Assembly: GCA_002746605.1 (NCBI GenBank)
Contig: PDPT01000040.1
Span: 1-64,000 of the forward strand
Source of the DNA: Ignavibacteriota bacterium
Lineage (GTDB): Bacteria > Bacteroidota > Ignavibacteria > Ignavibacteriales > Melioribacteraceae
DNA length: 64,000 nt
Direction of reading: 5' to 3'
Positions 36,926 through 46,159 of this stretch are shown one piece after another. A program made the position numbers and the translations under genes. The first letter of the stretch is position 1. Every line of letters begins with the position of its first letter. The notes beneath the pieces are model-generated. The model had not been told where the DNA came from. It saw only the letters and a list, made by a program, of their open reading frames with translations, and did no database searches.

Positions 36926-37936
36926 CTAATCCCAAACACCTGCAACTTTGCTGTTACAGTATTTGCATTTTCCATTTTGAATTTTGACATCTAAAACAGA
37001 GTGCCAATCTCTGATTATTATTGGGTTTTGGCAAGTAGGGCAATAAGTTGTTTGAGATTCGATATTGTGAATGTTACCGAGATAGCAATAATTTATTCCT
37101 TCTTCTAAGGCAATCTTTCTGGCATTAATGAGAGTTTCGGCAGGAGTACTTGACTTATCTTTCATTTTAAAGTCTGGATGAAATGCAGTGAAATGGAGCG
37201 GAACATTTTTACCAAGATTTGTAGTAATCCAATTTGTAAGTTGCTTAATCTCTTCATTAGAATCATTTTCATCGGGAATTAATAAAGTTGTTATTTCTAA
37301 CCAAATATCAGTTTCATTTTTAACCCAAAGCAGAGTTTCCAGAATATCGTTCAAGTGAGAGTAAGTTATTTTTTGATAGAAAGTTTCAGTAAATGCTTTA
37401 AGATCAATATTAGCTGCATCAATATATTTGTAAATATCTTTTCTTGCTTCTTTATTTATGTAGCCTGCTGTTACTAAAACATTCTTAATATTTTTTTCTC
37501 GTGCAAGTTCTGAAACATCAATTACATATTCACCAAAAATTGTCGGATCGTTGTAAGTATAAGCAATGGATTTAGATTTATATTTAAGGGCGAGGTTAAC
37601 AACATTTTCCGGTGAAATTTTAAGAGCATTCAATTCATCTAACTTTGATTTACTCATTGACCAATTTTGACAGAACCTACAACCAAGATTGCAGCCCGCT
37701 GTTCCAAAACTCAAAACATCACTGCCGGGCAGAAAATGAGATAGAGGTTTTTTCTCAATCGGATCAATTGCAAAGCCCGTTGGTCTGCCGTAACCGGTGG
37801 AATATAGTTTTCCCTCAATATTCTCACGGATGTAGCAAAATCCTTTTTGTCCTTCACCAATTTCACAATATCTTGGGCAAAGTGTACAAAGAATTTTTCC
37901 GTTATCTTTAGTTTTCCACCATTTTGCAAGTTTCAA
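36926..37936 (-). CDS. amrS: AmmeMemoRadiSam system radical SAM enzyme
   Basis: A 336-residue radical SAM protein related to pyruvate-formate-lyase activases. The [4Fe-4S] triad is GCNLGCRFC (Cys82, Cys86, Cys89). An N-terminal cysteine cluster (Cys17, 20, 24, 34) and a C-terminal CPTC...CKYC pair (about 309-329) probably bind another metal or cluster. In many genomes this gene lies with Memo and AMMECR1 homologues, whose joint function is unsettled; neither is present here. The start is TTG at 37934-37936, supported by GGAG about ten bases upstream. Confidence 0.85.
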   Translation of the reverse strand: MKLAKWWKTKDNGKILCTLCPRYCEIGEGQKGFCYIRENIEGKLYSTGYGRPTGFAIDPIEKKPLSHFLPGSDVLSFGTAGCNLGCRFCQNWSMSKSKLDELNALKISPENVVNLALKYKSKSIAYTYNDPTIFGEYVIDVSELAREKNIKNVLVTAGYINKEARKDIYKYIDAANIDLKAFTETFYQKITYSHLNDILETLLWVKNETDIWLEITTLLIPDENDSNEEIKQLTNWITTNLGKNVPLHFTAFHPDFKMKDKSSTPAETLINARKIALEEGINYCYLGNIHNIESQTTYCPTCQNPIIIRDWHSVLDVKIQNGKCKYCNSKVAGVWD

Positions 37937-38011
37937 GTTTACTTTTCTCCAAAAAAATTATATAGAAATTATTATCAGAAAAAAAATGAATAATTTAAAC
38001 TCAAGAAAAAC

Positions 38012-39442
38012 TTAAACTATATAGAACTTTATCCAGTTTTTTCTGCCACTTTCAATGGATGGTGAACCTGCAGAAAATAAAACTACATCTCCTTCAGTAA
38101 CAACATTTTCTTCTTTAAGTATTTCTTTTGCACGATTTATATAATAGTCTTCGTTATTTATATCCTCCATATAAATTGGTTTTATATCTTTATGAAGATT
38201 TAAATCATTCAATGTTTCAAAGCTATCCGAGAAAGCATAAATATGAGCATTGGGATTATATTTCGATATTATTTTTGCTTGTCTTCCTTGATGAGTAAAT
38301 ATAACAATTATTTTTGCTTTAATTTGATTTGCAACGTCAACAACGCCTCGGGCTGTTGCATCGAACATATTTTCTTCTTTATCTTCAGGTACTTCAAAAT
38401 TAATTTTAGGTTTAAACTGGTTTTGTAATTCCGTTGTGTAAATAATATTTTTCATTATTCTAACAGTTTGAATAGGATATTTGCCTGCTGCAGTTTCACC
38501 GCTTAACATAACAACATCGGTTCCGTCAATTACTGCATTTGCAACATCCGAAGCTTCGGCTCTGGTCGGAGTTGGATTATAAATCATTGATTCCAACATT
38601 TGTGTAGCAGTAATTACAAGTTTTCCTACCTCGTTACATCTTCGTATAATTCTTTTTTGAATAACAGGTACATGGTAAGGAGCAATTTCTACTCCAAGAT
38701 CACCGCGGGCAACCATTATTGCATCCGAGACTTTTAATATTTCTTCGAAGTTTTCTACAGCTTCAGGTTTTTCAATTTTTGCTATAATTTGTTTATTAAA
38801 ACCGTGATTGTTCATCCATTCTCTTAAGGAAATTATATCTTTCGCACTTCGTACAAATGAAAGAGCAACATAATCCACTCGATGTTTAAAAGCGAAAAGC
38901 ATATCTTTTTTATCTTTATGTGTTACGGCTTCGGTACTTAATTTCATTCCAGGTAAGTTCATTCCTTTTTTAGGTTTCAGTATTCCGCCGGTAACGATTT
39001 CACAGATTATTGAATCTTTTTTCTTTTCTTTTACTTTGAGTTCTATAAGTCCGTCATCGATTAAAATTATGTCGTTAATTTCTGCATCTTTAGTTAAGCT
39101 TTCGTAAGAGCATGAAACAATCTCGCTGTTACCTAAAATATCTTTTGTGGTAATCTCTATTATTTTACCTTCTTTTAGCAGAATACTTTCATTCTCCAGT
39201 TTGCCTATTCTTATTTTAGGTCCTTGCAGATCTTGAATAATAGGAATTGGTAGTTTTCTTTTTCCGCATACATTATAAATTGTTGTAAATAATTTTTCAA
39301 AATATTTTTCGGTTCCATGTGAAAAGTTTAGTCTGAATCCGTTAGCACCTGCATCAATTAAGTCTAATAATTTATCTTCGGTATCTGTAGCTGGACCAAT
39401 AGTTGCTAAAATTTTTGATTTTACTAATATATTTTTATTCAT
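38012..39442 (-). CDS. pyk: Pyruvate kinase
   Basis: A 476-residue glycolytic enzyme converting phosphoenolpyruvate and ADP to pyruvate and ATP. It starts ILATIGPATDTEDKL and contains GANGFRLNFSHG, IIQDLQGPKIRIG, the catalytic-lysine signature IIAKIEKPEAVEN and MVARGDLGVE. The C-terminal allosteric domain ends QSGE-like as AGSPSIESGRKNWIKFY. Length is normal. It lies 31 bases downstream of the Lon-like gene on the same strand and is likely cotranscribed with it. Confidence 0.95.
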   Translation of the reverse strand: MNKNILVKSKILATIGPATDTEDKLLDLIDAGANGFRLNFSHGTEKYFEKLFTTIYNVCGKRKLPIPIIQDLQGPKIRIGKLENESILLKEGKIIEITTKDILGNSEIVSCSYESLTKDAEINDIILIDDGLIELKVKEKKKDSIICEIVTGGILKPKKGMNLPGMKLSTEAVTHKDKKDMLFAFKHRVDYVALSFVRSAKDIISLREWMNNHGFNKQIIAKIEKPEAVENFEEILKVSDAIMVARGDLGVEIAPYHVPVIQKRIIRRCNEVGKLVITATQMLESMIYNPTPTRAEASDVANAVIDGTDVVMLSGETAAGKYPIQTVRIMKNIIYTTELQNQFKPKINFEVPEDKEENMFDATARGVVDVANQIKAKIIVIFTHQGRQAKIISKYNPNAHIYAFSDSFETLNDLNLHKDIKPIYMEDINNEDYYINRAKEILKEENVVTEGDVVLFSAGSPSIESGRKNWIKFYIV

Positions 39443-39473
39443 CTTTCTTTTTTGTTTTTATGTTTTAGTTTAT

Positions 39474-41918
39474 TTAATATTTTTTTTCTTTAGATTGTTT
39501 CTTGTTTTGTTTGGTACGATTTTTCATTTCTCTTAATTTTTTTTCTACTTCACCAAAAACCGTATTTGCTTGGTAGCGATTGTTCTTTAGAAGTTTTCCG
39601 GCTTTTATTCCCGTTAGAATTTCAATTGCTTCATCCACATTTTTGATTGAATAAATATGGAACTCTTTATTTTTAACAGACTCAATTATTTCATCTTTTA
39701 ACATTAAATCTTTAACATTTTGATAAGGAATTATGACACCTTGTTTTTTTGTAAATCCTCTTTCTTTGCATAAATCATAAAATCCTTCAATCTTTTCATT
39801 TACTCCGCCGATTGGTTGAATTTCTCCTTTTTGATTTATTGAGCCTGTTATGGCAAATGATTGATTTATGGGAATTTCTGCAATGCCGGAAAGCAAAGCA
39901 CAAATTTCGGTAACCGAAGCACTATCACCATCAATCTTTCCGTAACCCTGTTCAAAAACTATGCTTGCGGTAAATGAAAGAGGGAATTGTTTCCCAAACT
40001 TTTCTCTGAAATAGCCCGTGATAATTAATATCCCCTTGTTATGAGTGTTTCCGCTTAATCCGGCTTCTCTTTCAACATTTATGATGCTGCCATTACCGAG
40101 ACCTACCGAAGATGTAATTTTTGTCGGCTTTCCGAAAGAATAATCACCGCCGTAAACTGCAAGTCCGTTTATTTGTCCGATTTTTGTCCCGTCTGTATTT
40201 ATGAGAATCATTTCTTCATTAATCATTTCTTTCAGTTTTGATTCATGGAGACTGTGTCGTTCAATCATTGAATTATAGGCTTTAGTAATATGATGTTTGG
40301 TTAGTACTTTATTGCCAACATCCTTAGCCCAAAAATCGGCTTCTCTTAAAAGATCGGCAATGTAAGAAAATTTTGTAGTTAATTTATTTTTGCTGCTTAC
40401 GAATCTTGCACCGTATTCAATAACTTTTGCTACAGCGGAATTATCAAGCTCCGATAATTTTTCCGTTGAAATTATTTTTTTTATCACTCTTGCATATTCA
40501 GCAATGGATTTATCTGTAATACTCATTTCATAATCAAACTCTGCTTTAACTTTAAATATTTTTTTAAAGTCATCTTCATACTCAGAGAGCATTGAATAAG
40601 TATAGTTGTTGCCCAGCATAATAACTTTACAATTTATTTCAATAGGTTCCGGTTTTAATGCCGAAGAGTTAACTTGATATAAACTTGCAATATCTTGGAT
40701 TTCCAACTTTCCATAGAACAAAACTCTTTTTAATGTTTTCCAAACTCCGGGTTCGTTTATTGCTTCGAGTGCATTTATAATTAAGAAACCGTTGTTTGCT
40801 TTTAGAAGTGAACCTGATTTAACATTTCTAAAATCAGAAACCCACATTCCATCAATACGATTTACTTTTTCAATAATTCCAAATAGGTTTGAAAATGTCG
40901 GTGAGGTTTCAATAATTATAGGGGCATTCTTAATATTTGAATTATCCAATATTAAATTTATTTCGAAATTTGCAAAATAGTCTTCAACTCCTTCTGCATT
41001 GAGATTATTTGTTGGTTTGAAAACTTCCAAATTTTCCAGAATACTTTCACTCGCCCTATCCAAGTAAGTTTTAACACTTTTATTTTTATACTTGGTTCGT
41101 AACTCATCAAACTCGGCATTAACTAAATTTTTAACGGTTTCAGCTTCCAAAGCTACTATTTTAGCTTGAGATTCTTTTAGTTGTTTTATACTTTCTCTAA
41201 ATATTTCTTTTAATTCATCTTGATGTTTATTATAATTATCTACAAATTTTTGAGCTTGTTCTTTTGTAATTTTTTTCTTTTTTATAAATTCGCCTAAAGC
41301 TTGTATGTAAACCGCTTTATCTTCAATGATAGCAAAAATTTCAGGACGTGTTACATTTTCAATTTTAACTTGTCCTAATGTTAAATTATCTTTATTTAGT
41401 TTTTTTTCAAAACTCCCCATCATTTTTTGTTGTGTATCTGTGTAATTTTTGAGTAGTTTGTTTCGTTTGGTAACGAAAGGTTCTTTTTCTAAAATGAGGG
41501 GAATATTTTCGCGTAAAAGAAGAATTGTTTCCTCTAAATCGTTTTTAAATTGTCTTCCGGAGCCGGCAGGAAATACCAGCAGAGCAGGATGATCGGGATT
41601 TCTGAAATTATTTGCATAAATATAATCACTTAATTTTGCTTTTTTATTCGGAAGCAAATCATTAAGCATTTTTTTTATTGTAGTTTGCTTGCCTGTTCCG
41701 GAAATACCGGTGATAAAAATATTGTAGCCTGCACTTTCAATATCTATTCCTAATTTAAGAGCTTTTATAGCTCTGTGCTGACCAACAATATTATCGATTG
41801 GCAATAATTTTTCGGTGGTTTCAAAGTTTAGACTATCGGAGTTGCAAGTAAACTTTAACTCTTCCGGTTTCAGTTCTTTATGTTTCGGAGATTTAATTAG
41901 AGAAATTTTTTGTGCCAT
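39474..41918 (-). CDS. Lon-like ATP-dependent protease (AAA_32 type)
   Basis: An 814-residue protein. An N-terminal nucleotide-binding region has a Walker A motif GISGTGKQTT (71-80). A long coiled-coil-like insertion (about 150-290) carries many Lys/Glu. The central AAA part includes NVKSGSLLKANNGFLIINALEA. The C-terminal Lon protease domain has the Ser-Lys dyad: Ser666 in DGDSASV and Lys709 in GGVNEKIEGF. A lysine-rich tail ends the protein. This is the LonB/YcbZ-like group rather than canonical LonA, because the N-terminal LON domain is absent. It may degrade specific cytoplasmic proteins. Divergent from mfd. Confidence 0.88.
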   Translation of the reverse strand: MAQKISLIKSPKHKELKPEELKFTCNSDSLNFETTEKLLPIDNIVGQHRAIKALKLGIDIESAGYNIFITGISGTGKQTTIKKMLNDLLPNKKAKLSDYIYANNFRNPDHPALLVFPAGSGRQFKNDLEETILLLRENIPLILEKEPFVTKRNKLLKNYTDTQQKMMGSFEKKLNKDNLTLGQVKIENVTRPEIFAIIEDKAVYIQALGEFIKKKKITKEQAQKFVDNYNKHQDELKEIFRESIKQLKESQAKIVALEAETVKNLVNAEFDELRTKYKNKSVKTYLDRASESILENLEVFKPTNNLNAEGVEDYFANFEINLILDNSNIKNAPIIIETSPTFSNLFGIIEKVNRIDGMWVSDFRNVKSGSLLKANNGFLIINALEAINEPGVWKTLKRVLFYGKLEIQDIASLYQVNSSALKPEPIEINCKVIMLGNNYTYSMLSEYEDDFKKIFKVKAEFDYEMSITDKSIAEYARVIKKIISTEKLSELDNSAVAKVIEYGARFVSSKNKLTTKFSYIADLLREADFWAKDVGNKVLTKHHITKAYNSMIERHSLHESKLKEMINEEMILINTDGTKIGQINGLAVYGGDYSFGKPTKITSSVGLGNGSIINVEREAGLSGNTHNKGILIITGYFREKFGKQFPLSFTASIVFEQGYGKIDGDSASVTEICALLSGIAEIPINQSFAITGSINQKGEIQPIGGVNEKIEGFYDLCKERGFTKKQGVIIPYQNVKDLMLKDEIIESVKNKEFHIYSIKNVDEAIEILTGIKAGKLLKNNRYQANTVFGEVEKKLREMKNRTKQNKKQSKEKKY

Positions 41919-42057
41919 AATTCTTTTTATTTATTTGTAAAATATAGTTAAAACTTTTGTGCGATAAGTATTAAATTTATGTTAATGAATTATTTTAAAT
42001 TTAAGAATATCTTTCTTAATAATATTTCGTAAAGATGAATACAATTTTATTTTAAAT

Positions 42058-45000
42058 ATGGAAAAATTATTTTTTGATGAATTAGTAAAGTATAAATCAT
42101 TTGAAAACTTTATTAAACAATTTGAAAAAAACATTACCAAAACTAATACTTTTTTTACAACTTCGCTCAATGGTTCTTCGAAAGCTGCATTAATTGCAAA
42201 ACTATTTAAAAAATATAACCAAATTTTAATTTTGCTTCCTACACGGGAGTTAGTAAATGAACTTTATGTTGAGCTAACTGTTTTAGGTCAAGATAAGCAC
42301 TTAATCCAGATAGATGAAATAAATATTGAATCTATTCAAGAAAAATTGACCAAAATAAATAATAACAAAAAGTCAATAATTTTATCATTCTATGATTTGT
42401 TAAAAGTTAAACTACCCTCTAATGAAGAAATAAGTAAGAATACAACAAGGATTGAAGTAGGCTCCGATTTAACTTATGATGATATTATTGAATATTTACA
42501 CGAGTTGAATTATGAGAATGAAAAATTTGTAGTTGAGCAAGGAGCATTTTCTGTAAGAGGTTCAATAATTGATTTTTGGTCTTATGGGGAAGAACATCCT
42601 TGTAGATTGGAGTTCGATGGAGATTTTCTAGAATCAATTAGATTCTTCGATCCGGAAAGTCAGCGTTCATCGGGAAGAGTGGAATCCGTAAGTATGGCTT
42701 CTTCAATTAAAGATGATGTTGATGATTATTCTTCAGATATTTTTGAATACTTAAGCACCCCGATAATTTTTGCTTCGTCTTATGAATTAAAAAAACTTAC
42801 TTTAACTGAACATGTAGAAAATATTATAACTGAAGAGGACGATCTTGAGGAAGAACTAAAAGAAGAATTGCTTGAAACTAAAAATGAGAAAAAAGAAACT
42901 CTTAAAAAATCCTTTGATGTTAAAGAAAAAATCAGTTATGATGAACTAATAGCAAAAGATGCAAATTGGATTATTGAAGATCAACTTGGAAATAGCAAAA
43001 ACAAATATTTCGCTGATATTTTAGCAGCTCCTGCAATAAATTCAAACTTCAAAATTCTTTTTAACACATTAAGTGAATTTGCAAAAAAGAATACCAAAAT
43101 TATTTTTACAACAGAAAATTCTATCCAATTAAAACGTCTTTATGATTTGTTAGTTAATTATAATAAAGAATTAAACGAATTACTTGAAACCGGAAAGGTT
43201 AAAATAAAAATTCTTCCAGTTAAAGAAGGTTTTTATCTTAAAAGTGAAAATATTTTAATCTTAACTGATTATCAGGTTTTTAACAAACCTTACAGGACCA
43301 AAATATCAAAAAGACAAAAAATTAAAAAATCTCATGTTAAAGAATTCTCCTCGTTAAAAGTTGGTGATTTTATTGTACACGAAAATTTTGGAATAGGGAA
43401 GTATGCCGGACTGGAAAATATCAAAATCGGAATGGTTGAACAAGAAACAATAAAAATTCTTTTTGCCGATGATGGAATTGTTTATTTAAACATAAACTAT
43501 TTATCACTTATTAAAAAATATTCATCCGGTGATAAAGCTCCTCCCAGACTAACTAAACTCGGAAGCAATGAATGGAAAAATACAAAGAAGAAAGTTAAAG
43601 CTAAAATAAAAGATGCAGCAAGAGATTTAATAAAATTATATTCCCAAAGAAAAGCCGCTGCCGGATTTGCTTTTTCATCTGATTCAGTTTGGCAAAGAGA
43701 ATTGGAAGCATCATTTTTGTATGTACCTACGCCCGATCAAGCAAAAGTTACAGATGAAGTAAAAGCCGATATGGAACAAGAATTCCCAATGGATAGGCTC
43801 GTTTGTGGCGATGTTGGTTTTGGTAAAACCGAAGTAGCCATAAGAGCTGCATTTAAATCCGTAGATGGTGGGAAACAAGTTGGTGTTCTTGTTCCCACAA
43901 CAATTCTTGCCGAACAGCACTATAATACTTTTAAAGAAAGGCTATCTCAATTTCCCGTAAAAGTAGAAGTGCTTTCGAGGTTTGTAACTCAAAGTAAACA
44001 AAAAGAAATTGTTAAAGATTTATCTGAGGGCAAGGTTGATATTGTTATTGGTACACACCGCCTGCTTTCGAAAGATATTGAGTTCAAAGATTTGGGATTA
44101 CTAATTATTGATGAAGAACATCGTTTTGGTGTTATGGCAAAAGAGAAGTTACGCAGAATAAGAGTTAATGTAGATACTCTTACTTTAACTGCAACTCCAA
44201 TTCCAAGAACCTTAAATTTAAGTCTTCTTGGAGCAAGAGATTTATCAATAATATCAACGCCGCCGCTAAACAGACAACCCATTTATACAAAGGTTGAAAC
44301 ATTTGAAATTGGCAAAATTAAAGAATGGATTTTGGACGAAGTTAAGAGAAACGGTCAAGTTTATTTTGTACACGATAGAGTTCAATCAATTGAAAAAATT
44401 GCGGCTTATTTGCATAGACATATTCCACAAATAAAAATTCTTGTTGCTCACGGACAAATGAAACCTGCTCAATTGGAAAAAGTAATTTACAGTTTTATGA
44501 ATAAAGATGCCGATGTTTTAATATCTACTAAAATTATTGAATCCGGTTTGGATATTCCTAATGTAAATACAATAATTATTAATAGAGCAGATCGATTTGG
44601 TTTGGCTGAGCTACATCAACTTCGTGGAAGAGTGGGACGTTCCAATCGACAAGCGTACAGTTATTTTTTAGTTCCGGCTCTCGATATGATTACCAAGAAA
44701 GCTGTAAAGAGGTTGCAGGCAATTGAAGAATCAACTGAGCTGGGCGGCGGATTTAATCTTGCTATGAGGGATCTTGAAATTAGAGGTGCCGGAAATTTAT
44801 TAGGAACAGAGCAATCAGGTTCAATTGATACTGTGGGATTTGAAATGTATGTTAAACTTTTGGATGAGGCTGTTGAAGAACTAAAGATTAACGAATTTAA
44901 AGATGTTTTCAAGGATTTGCCTAAACATCATGCGAGAACAGAACCAACAATTGACACTTATTTTGAAGTAGGTATTCCCAAGTCATTTATGTTTGATCAA

Positions 45001-45420
45001 TCCGATAGACTTAGTTTCTACCAAGCTCTCTTTTCTATGAACAAAATTACAGAGTTAAATGACATAAAGGATGAAATGATTGATAAATTTGGTAAATTGC
45101 CGGTAATAATTAACCGATTAATTTCAGTTGCAATTATAAGATATTACGCATCTTTTGCACAGCTTGAAAGAATTGTAATTACCAGAAAAAAAATATCGAT
45201 ACTTTTACCCAAAGCCGAGAATGAAGAATTTTATAAAACCAAATTTTCTAAACTAATGGAGATGATTATTGCGGATTATTCTGATAAGATAAGATTTGTA
45301 CAGAAAAATGATGTGATGAAATTGGAAGAGAAAAATGAATACGATTCACCCGAAAAAGTTATGAATAACATAATTGCATTTATTAAAAAATTATTACTTG
45401 TGCTTAATATTGAGTGTTAG
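42058..45420 (+). CDS. mfd: Transcription-repair coupling factor
   Basis: A 1120-residue DNA translocase that removes stalled RNA polymerase and recruits UvrA. The N-terminal UvrB-like module contains FVVEQGAFSVRGSIIDFWSYG. The RNA-polymerase-interacting domain follows (LKVGDFIVHENFGIGKYAGL). The motor carries Walker A GDVGFGKTE (about 583-591), the DEEH box (about 685-688), TATPIPRTL and QLRGRVGRSNRQAY. The C-terminal TRCF domain runs from about 960. All motifs are intact. uvrB lies 4 kb downstream, so two parts of the same repair path are close. The ribosome site before ATG 42058 is weak. Confidence 0.95.
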   Translation: MEKLFFDELVKYKSFENFIKQFEKNITKTNTFFTTSLNGSSKAALIAKLFKKYNQILILLPTRELVNELYVELTVLGQDKHLIQIDEINIESIQEKLTKINNNKKSIILSFYDLLKVKLPSNEEISKNTTRIEVGSDLTYDDIIEYLHELNYENEKFVVEQGAFSVRGSIIDFWSYGEEHPCRLEFDGDFLESIRFFDPESQRSSGRVESVSMASSIKDDVDDYSSDIFEYLSTPIIFASSYELKKLTLTEHVENIITEEDDLEEELKEELLETKNEKKETLKKSFDVKEKISYDELIAKDANWIIEDQLGNSKNKYFADILAAPAINSNFKILFNTLSEFAKKNTKIIFTTENSIQLKRLYDLLVNYNKELNELLETGKVKIKILPVKEGFYLKSENILILTDYQVFNKPYRTKISKRQKIKKSHVKEFSSLKVGDFIVHENFGIGKYAGLENIKIGMVEQETIKILFADDGIVYLNINYLSLIKKYSSGDKAPPRLTKLGSNEWKNTKKKVKAKIKDAARDLIKLYSQRKAAAGFAFSSDSVWQRELEASFLYVPTPDQAKVTDEVKADMEQEFPMDRLVCGDVGFGKTEVAIRAAFKSVDGGKQVGVLVPTTILAEQHYNTFKERLSQFPVKVEVLSRFVTQSKQKEIVKDLSEGKVDIVIGTHRLLSKDIEFKDLGLLIIDEEHRFGVMAKEKLRRIRVNVDTLTLTATPIPRTLNLSLLGARDLSIISTPPLNRQPIYTKVETFEIGKIKEWILDEVKRNGQVYFVHDRVQSIEKIAAYLHRHIPQIKILVAHGQMKPAQLEKVIYSFMNKDADVLISTKIIESGLDIPNVNTIIINRADRFGLAELHQLRGRVGRSNRQAYSYFLVPALDMITKKAVKRLQAIEESTELGGGFNLAMRDLEIRGAGNLLGTEQSGSIDTVGFEMYVKLLDEAVEELKINEFKDVFKDLPKHHARTEPTIDTYFEVGIPKSFMFDQSDRLSFYQALFSMNKITELNDIKDEMIDKFGKLPVIINRLISVAIIRYYASFAQLERIVITRKKISILLPKAENEEFYKTKFSKLMEMIIADYSDKIRFVQKNDVMKLEEKNEYDSPEKVMNNIIAFIKKLLLVLNIEC

Positions 45421-45518
45421 AGTTGCTTTATTTGCGTAATCATGAGTTTTTCAAAGTAATCTTGGTAGATTATAAATATGAATATTGAATATACTTATAA
45501 TTTTCATAGGGGTTCTCT

Positions 45519-45549
45519 TTATTTTATTATTCGAGACATAATAAAATAA
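45519..45549 (+). terminator. AT-only hairpin after mfd, weak terminator candidate
   Basis: TTATTTTATTA (45519-45529) and TAATAAAATAA (45539-45549) form a perfect 11-pair stem made only of A-T pairs, with a nine-base loop, about 100 bases after mfd. In such AT-rich DNA this could be chance. Confidence 0.25.
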
Positions 45550-45782
45550 AAATCTGCCAAAAGATTATGTGTCACAATATTACTTAGAAATTTTTAGTTG
45601 TAGAGTTTACATAACAAATTCTTGGGACTTAGAACCCTTGTTTAGATCTGAAACATATTACTTTATAAAGTCCTGTTTGGGTATTGTTGGTATGGTAATT
45701 ATGAAATATTGCTATAAAAAAAGAAGCGTAGTTATTTTATCAAACAGAAAACCAATTTCAAATAAAAAAATGAATTACATAA

Positions 45783-46046
45783 AATAAGTCAGAGAATTCA
45801 AATGTAACTTTCTTTTCGTACCGAACTATTATTTAAACTGCTAATGCAGTTGAAGCTATGCATAAGCAGTTCAGAAAAGTAACTAAAAATTGTTTTCTCT
45901 TTCCCAATGACGATTCTCTTAAGAAAATGTTATTTTTGGCTTACAGAGATTTATCTAAAAAATGGACTATGCCTATTAGAAATTGGGCTATTGTTTTATC
46001 CCATTTTTCTATTTATTTTAATGACATATTTGAGAATATTCTTTAA
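45783..46046 (+). pseudogene. IS256-family (mutator-type) transposase C-terminal remnant
   Basis: One frame reads NKSENSNVTFFSYRTII, a stop codon (45834-45836), TANAVEAMHKQFRKVTKN, and then from the ATG at 45858 onward FPNDDSLKKMLFLAYRDLSK and KWTMPIRNWAIVLSHFSIYF. This matches the end of IS256-type transposases, where FFSYP...IYTTNAIE...RQFRKVTK...FPND and KWTMPIRNW are hallmarks. The tyrosine before TTNA has become a stop, several residues nearby are missing, and the catalytic DDE part upstream is absent. It is a decayed fragment with no activity, likely left from an old insertion between mfd and tex. Confidence 0.8.
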
Positions 46047-46159
46047 CCCTATTTTCCCATTTACACAAAATATTTTTCAGTCTTGATTTAGTAAATTTGT
46101 TCAATTTAGAAGCTTTGCATCTTTTTTTATTTTGTTCTGAACAACAGTAATTTTAATAA

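Larger units (their letters stand above)
45421..46159. other. 739-base gap with insertion-sequence debris
   Basis: No intact gene. It holds an AT-only hairpin (45519-45549) after mfd and a decayed IS256-type transposase end (45783-46046). The sequence CCATTTACACAAAATATTTTTC (46063 onward) resembles the right ends of IS256-family elements, but no matching left end was found. Confidence 0.6.

Noticed and set aside
45569..45787. 72-codon ORF between mfd and the IS remnant
   Set aside because: No recognisable motif, no ribosome site, a different frame from the transposase tail, and normal-looking random composition for AT-rich DNA.
46132..46144. Palindrome TTGTTC-T-GAACAA as a LexA-like box
   Set aside because: It lies past the 3' end of tex in decayed insertion DNA, not at a promoter, and its spacing does not match known LexA boxes.
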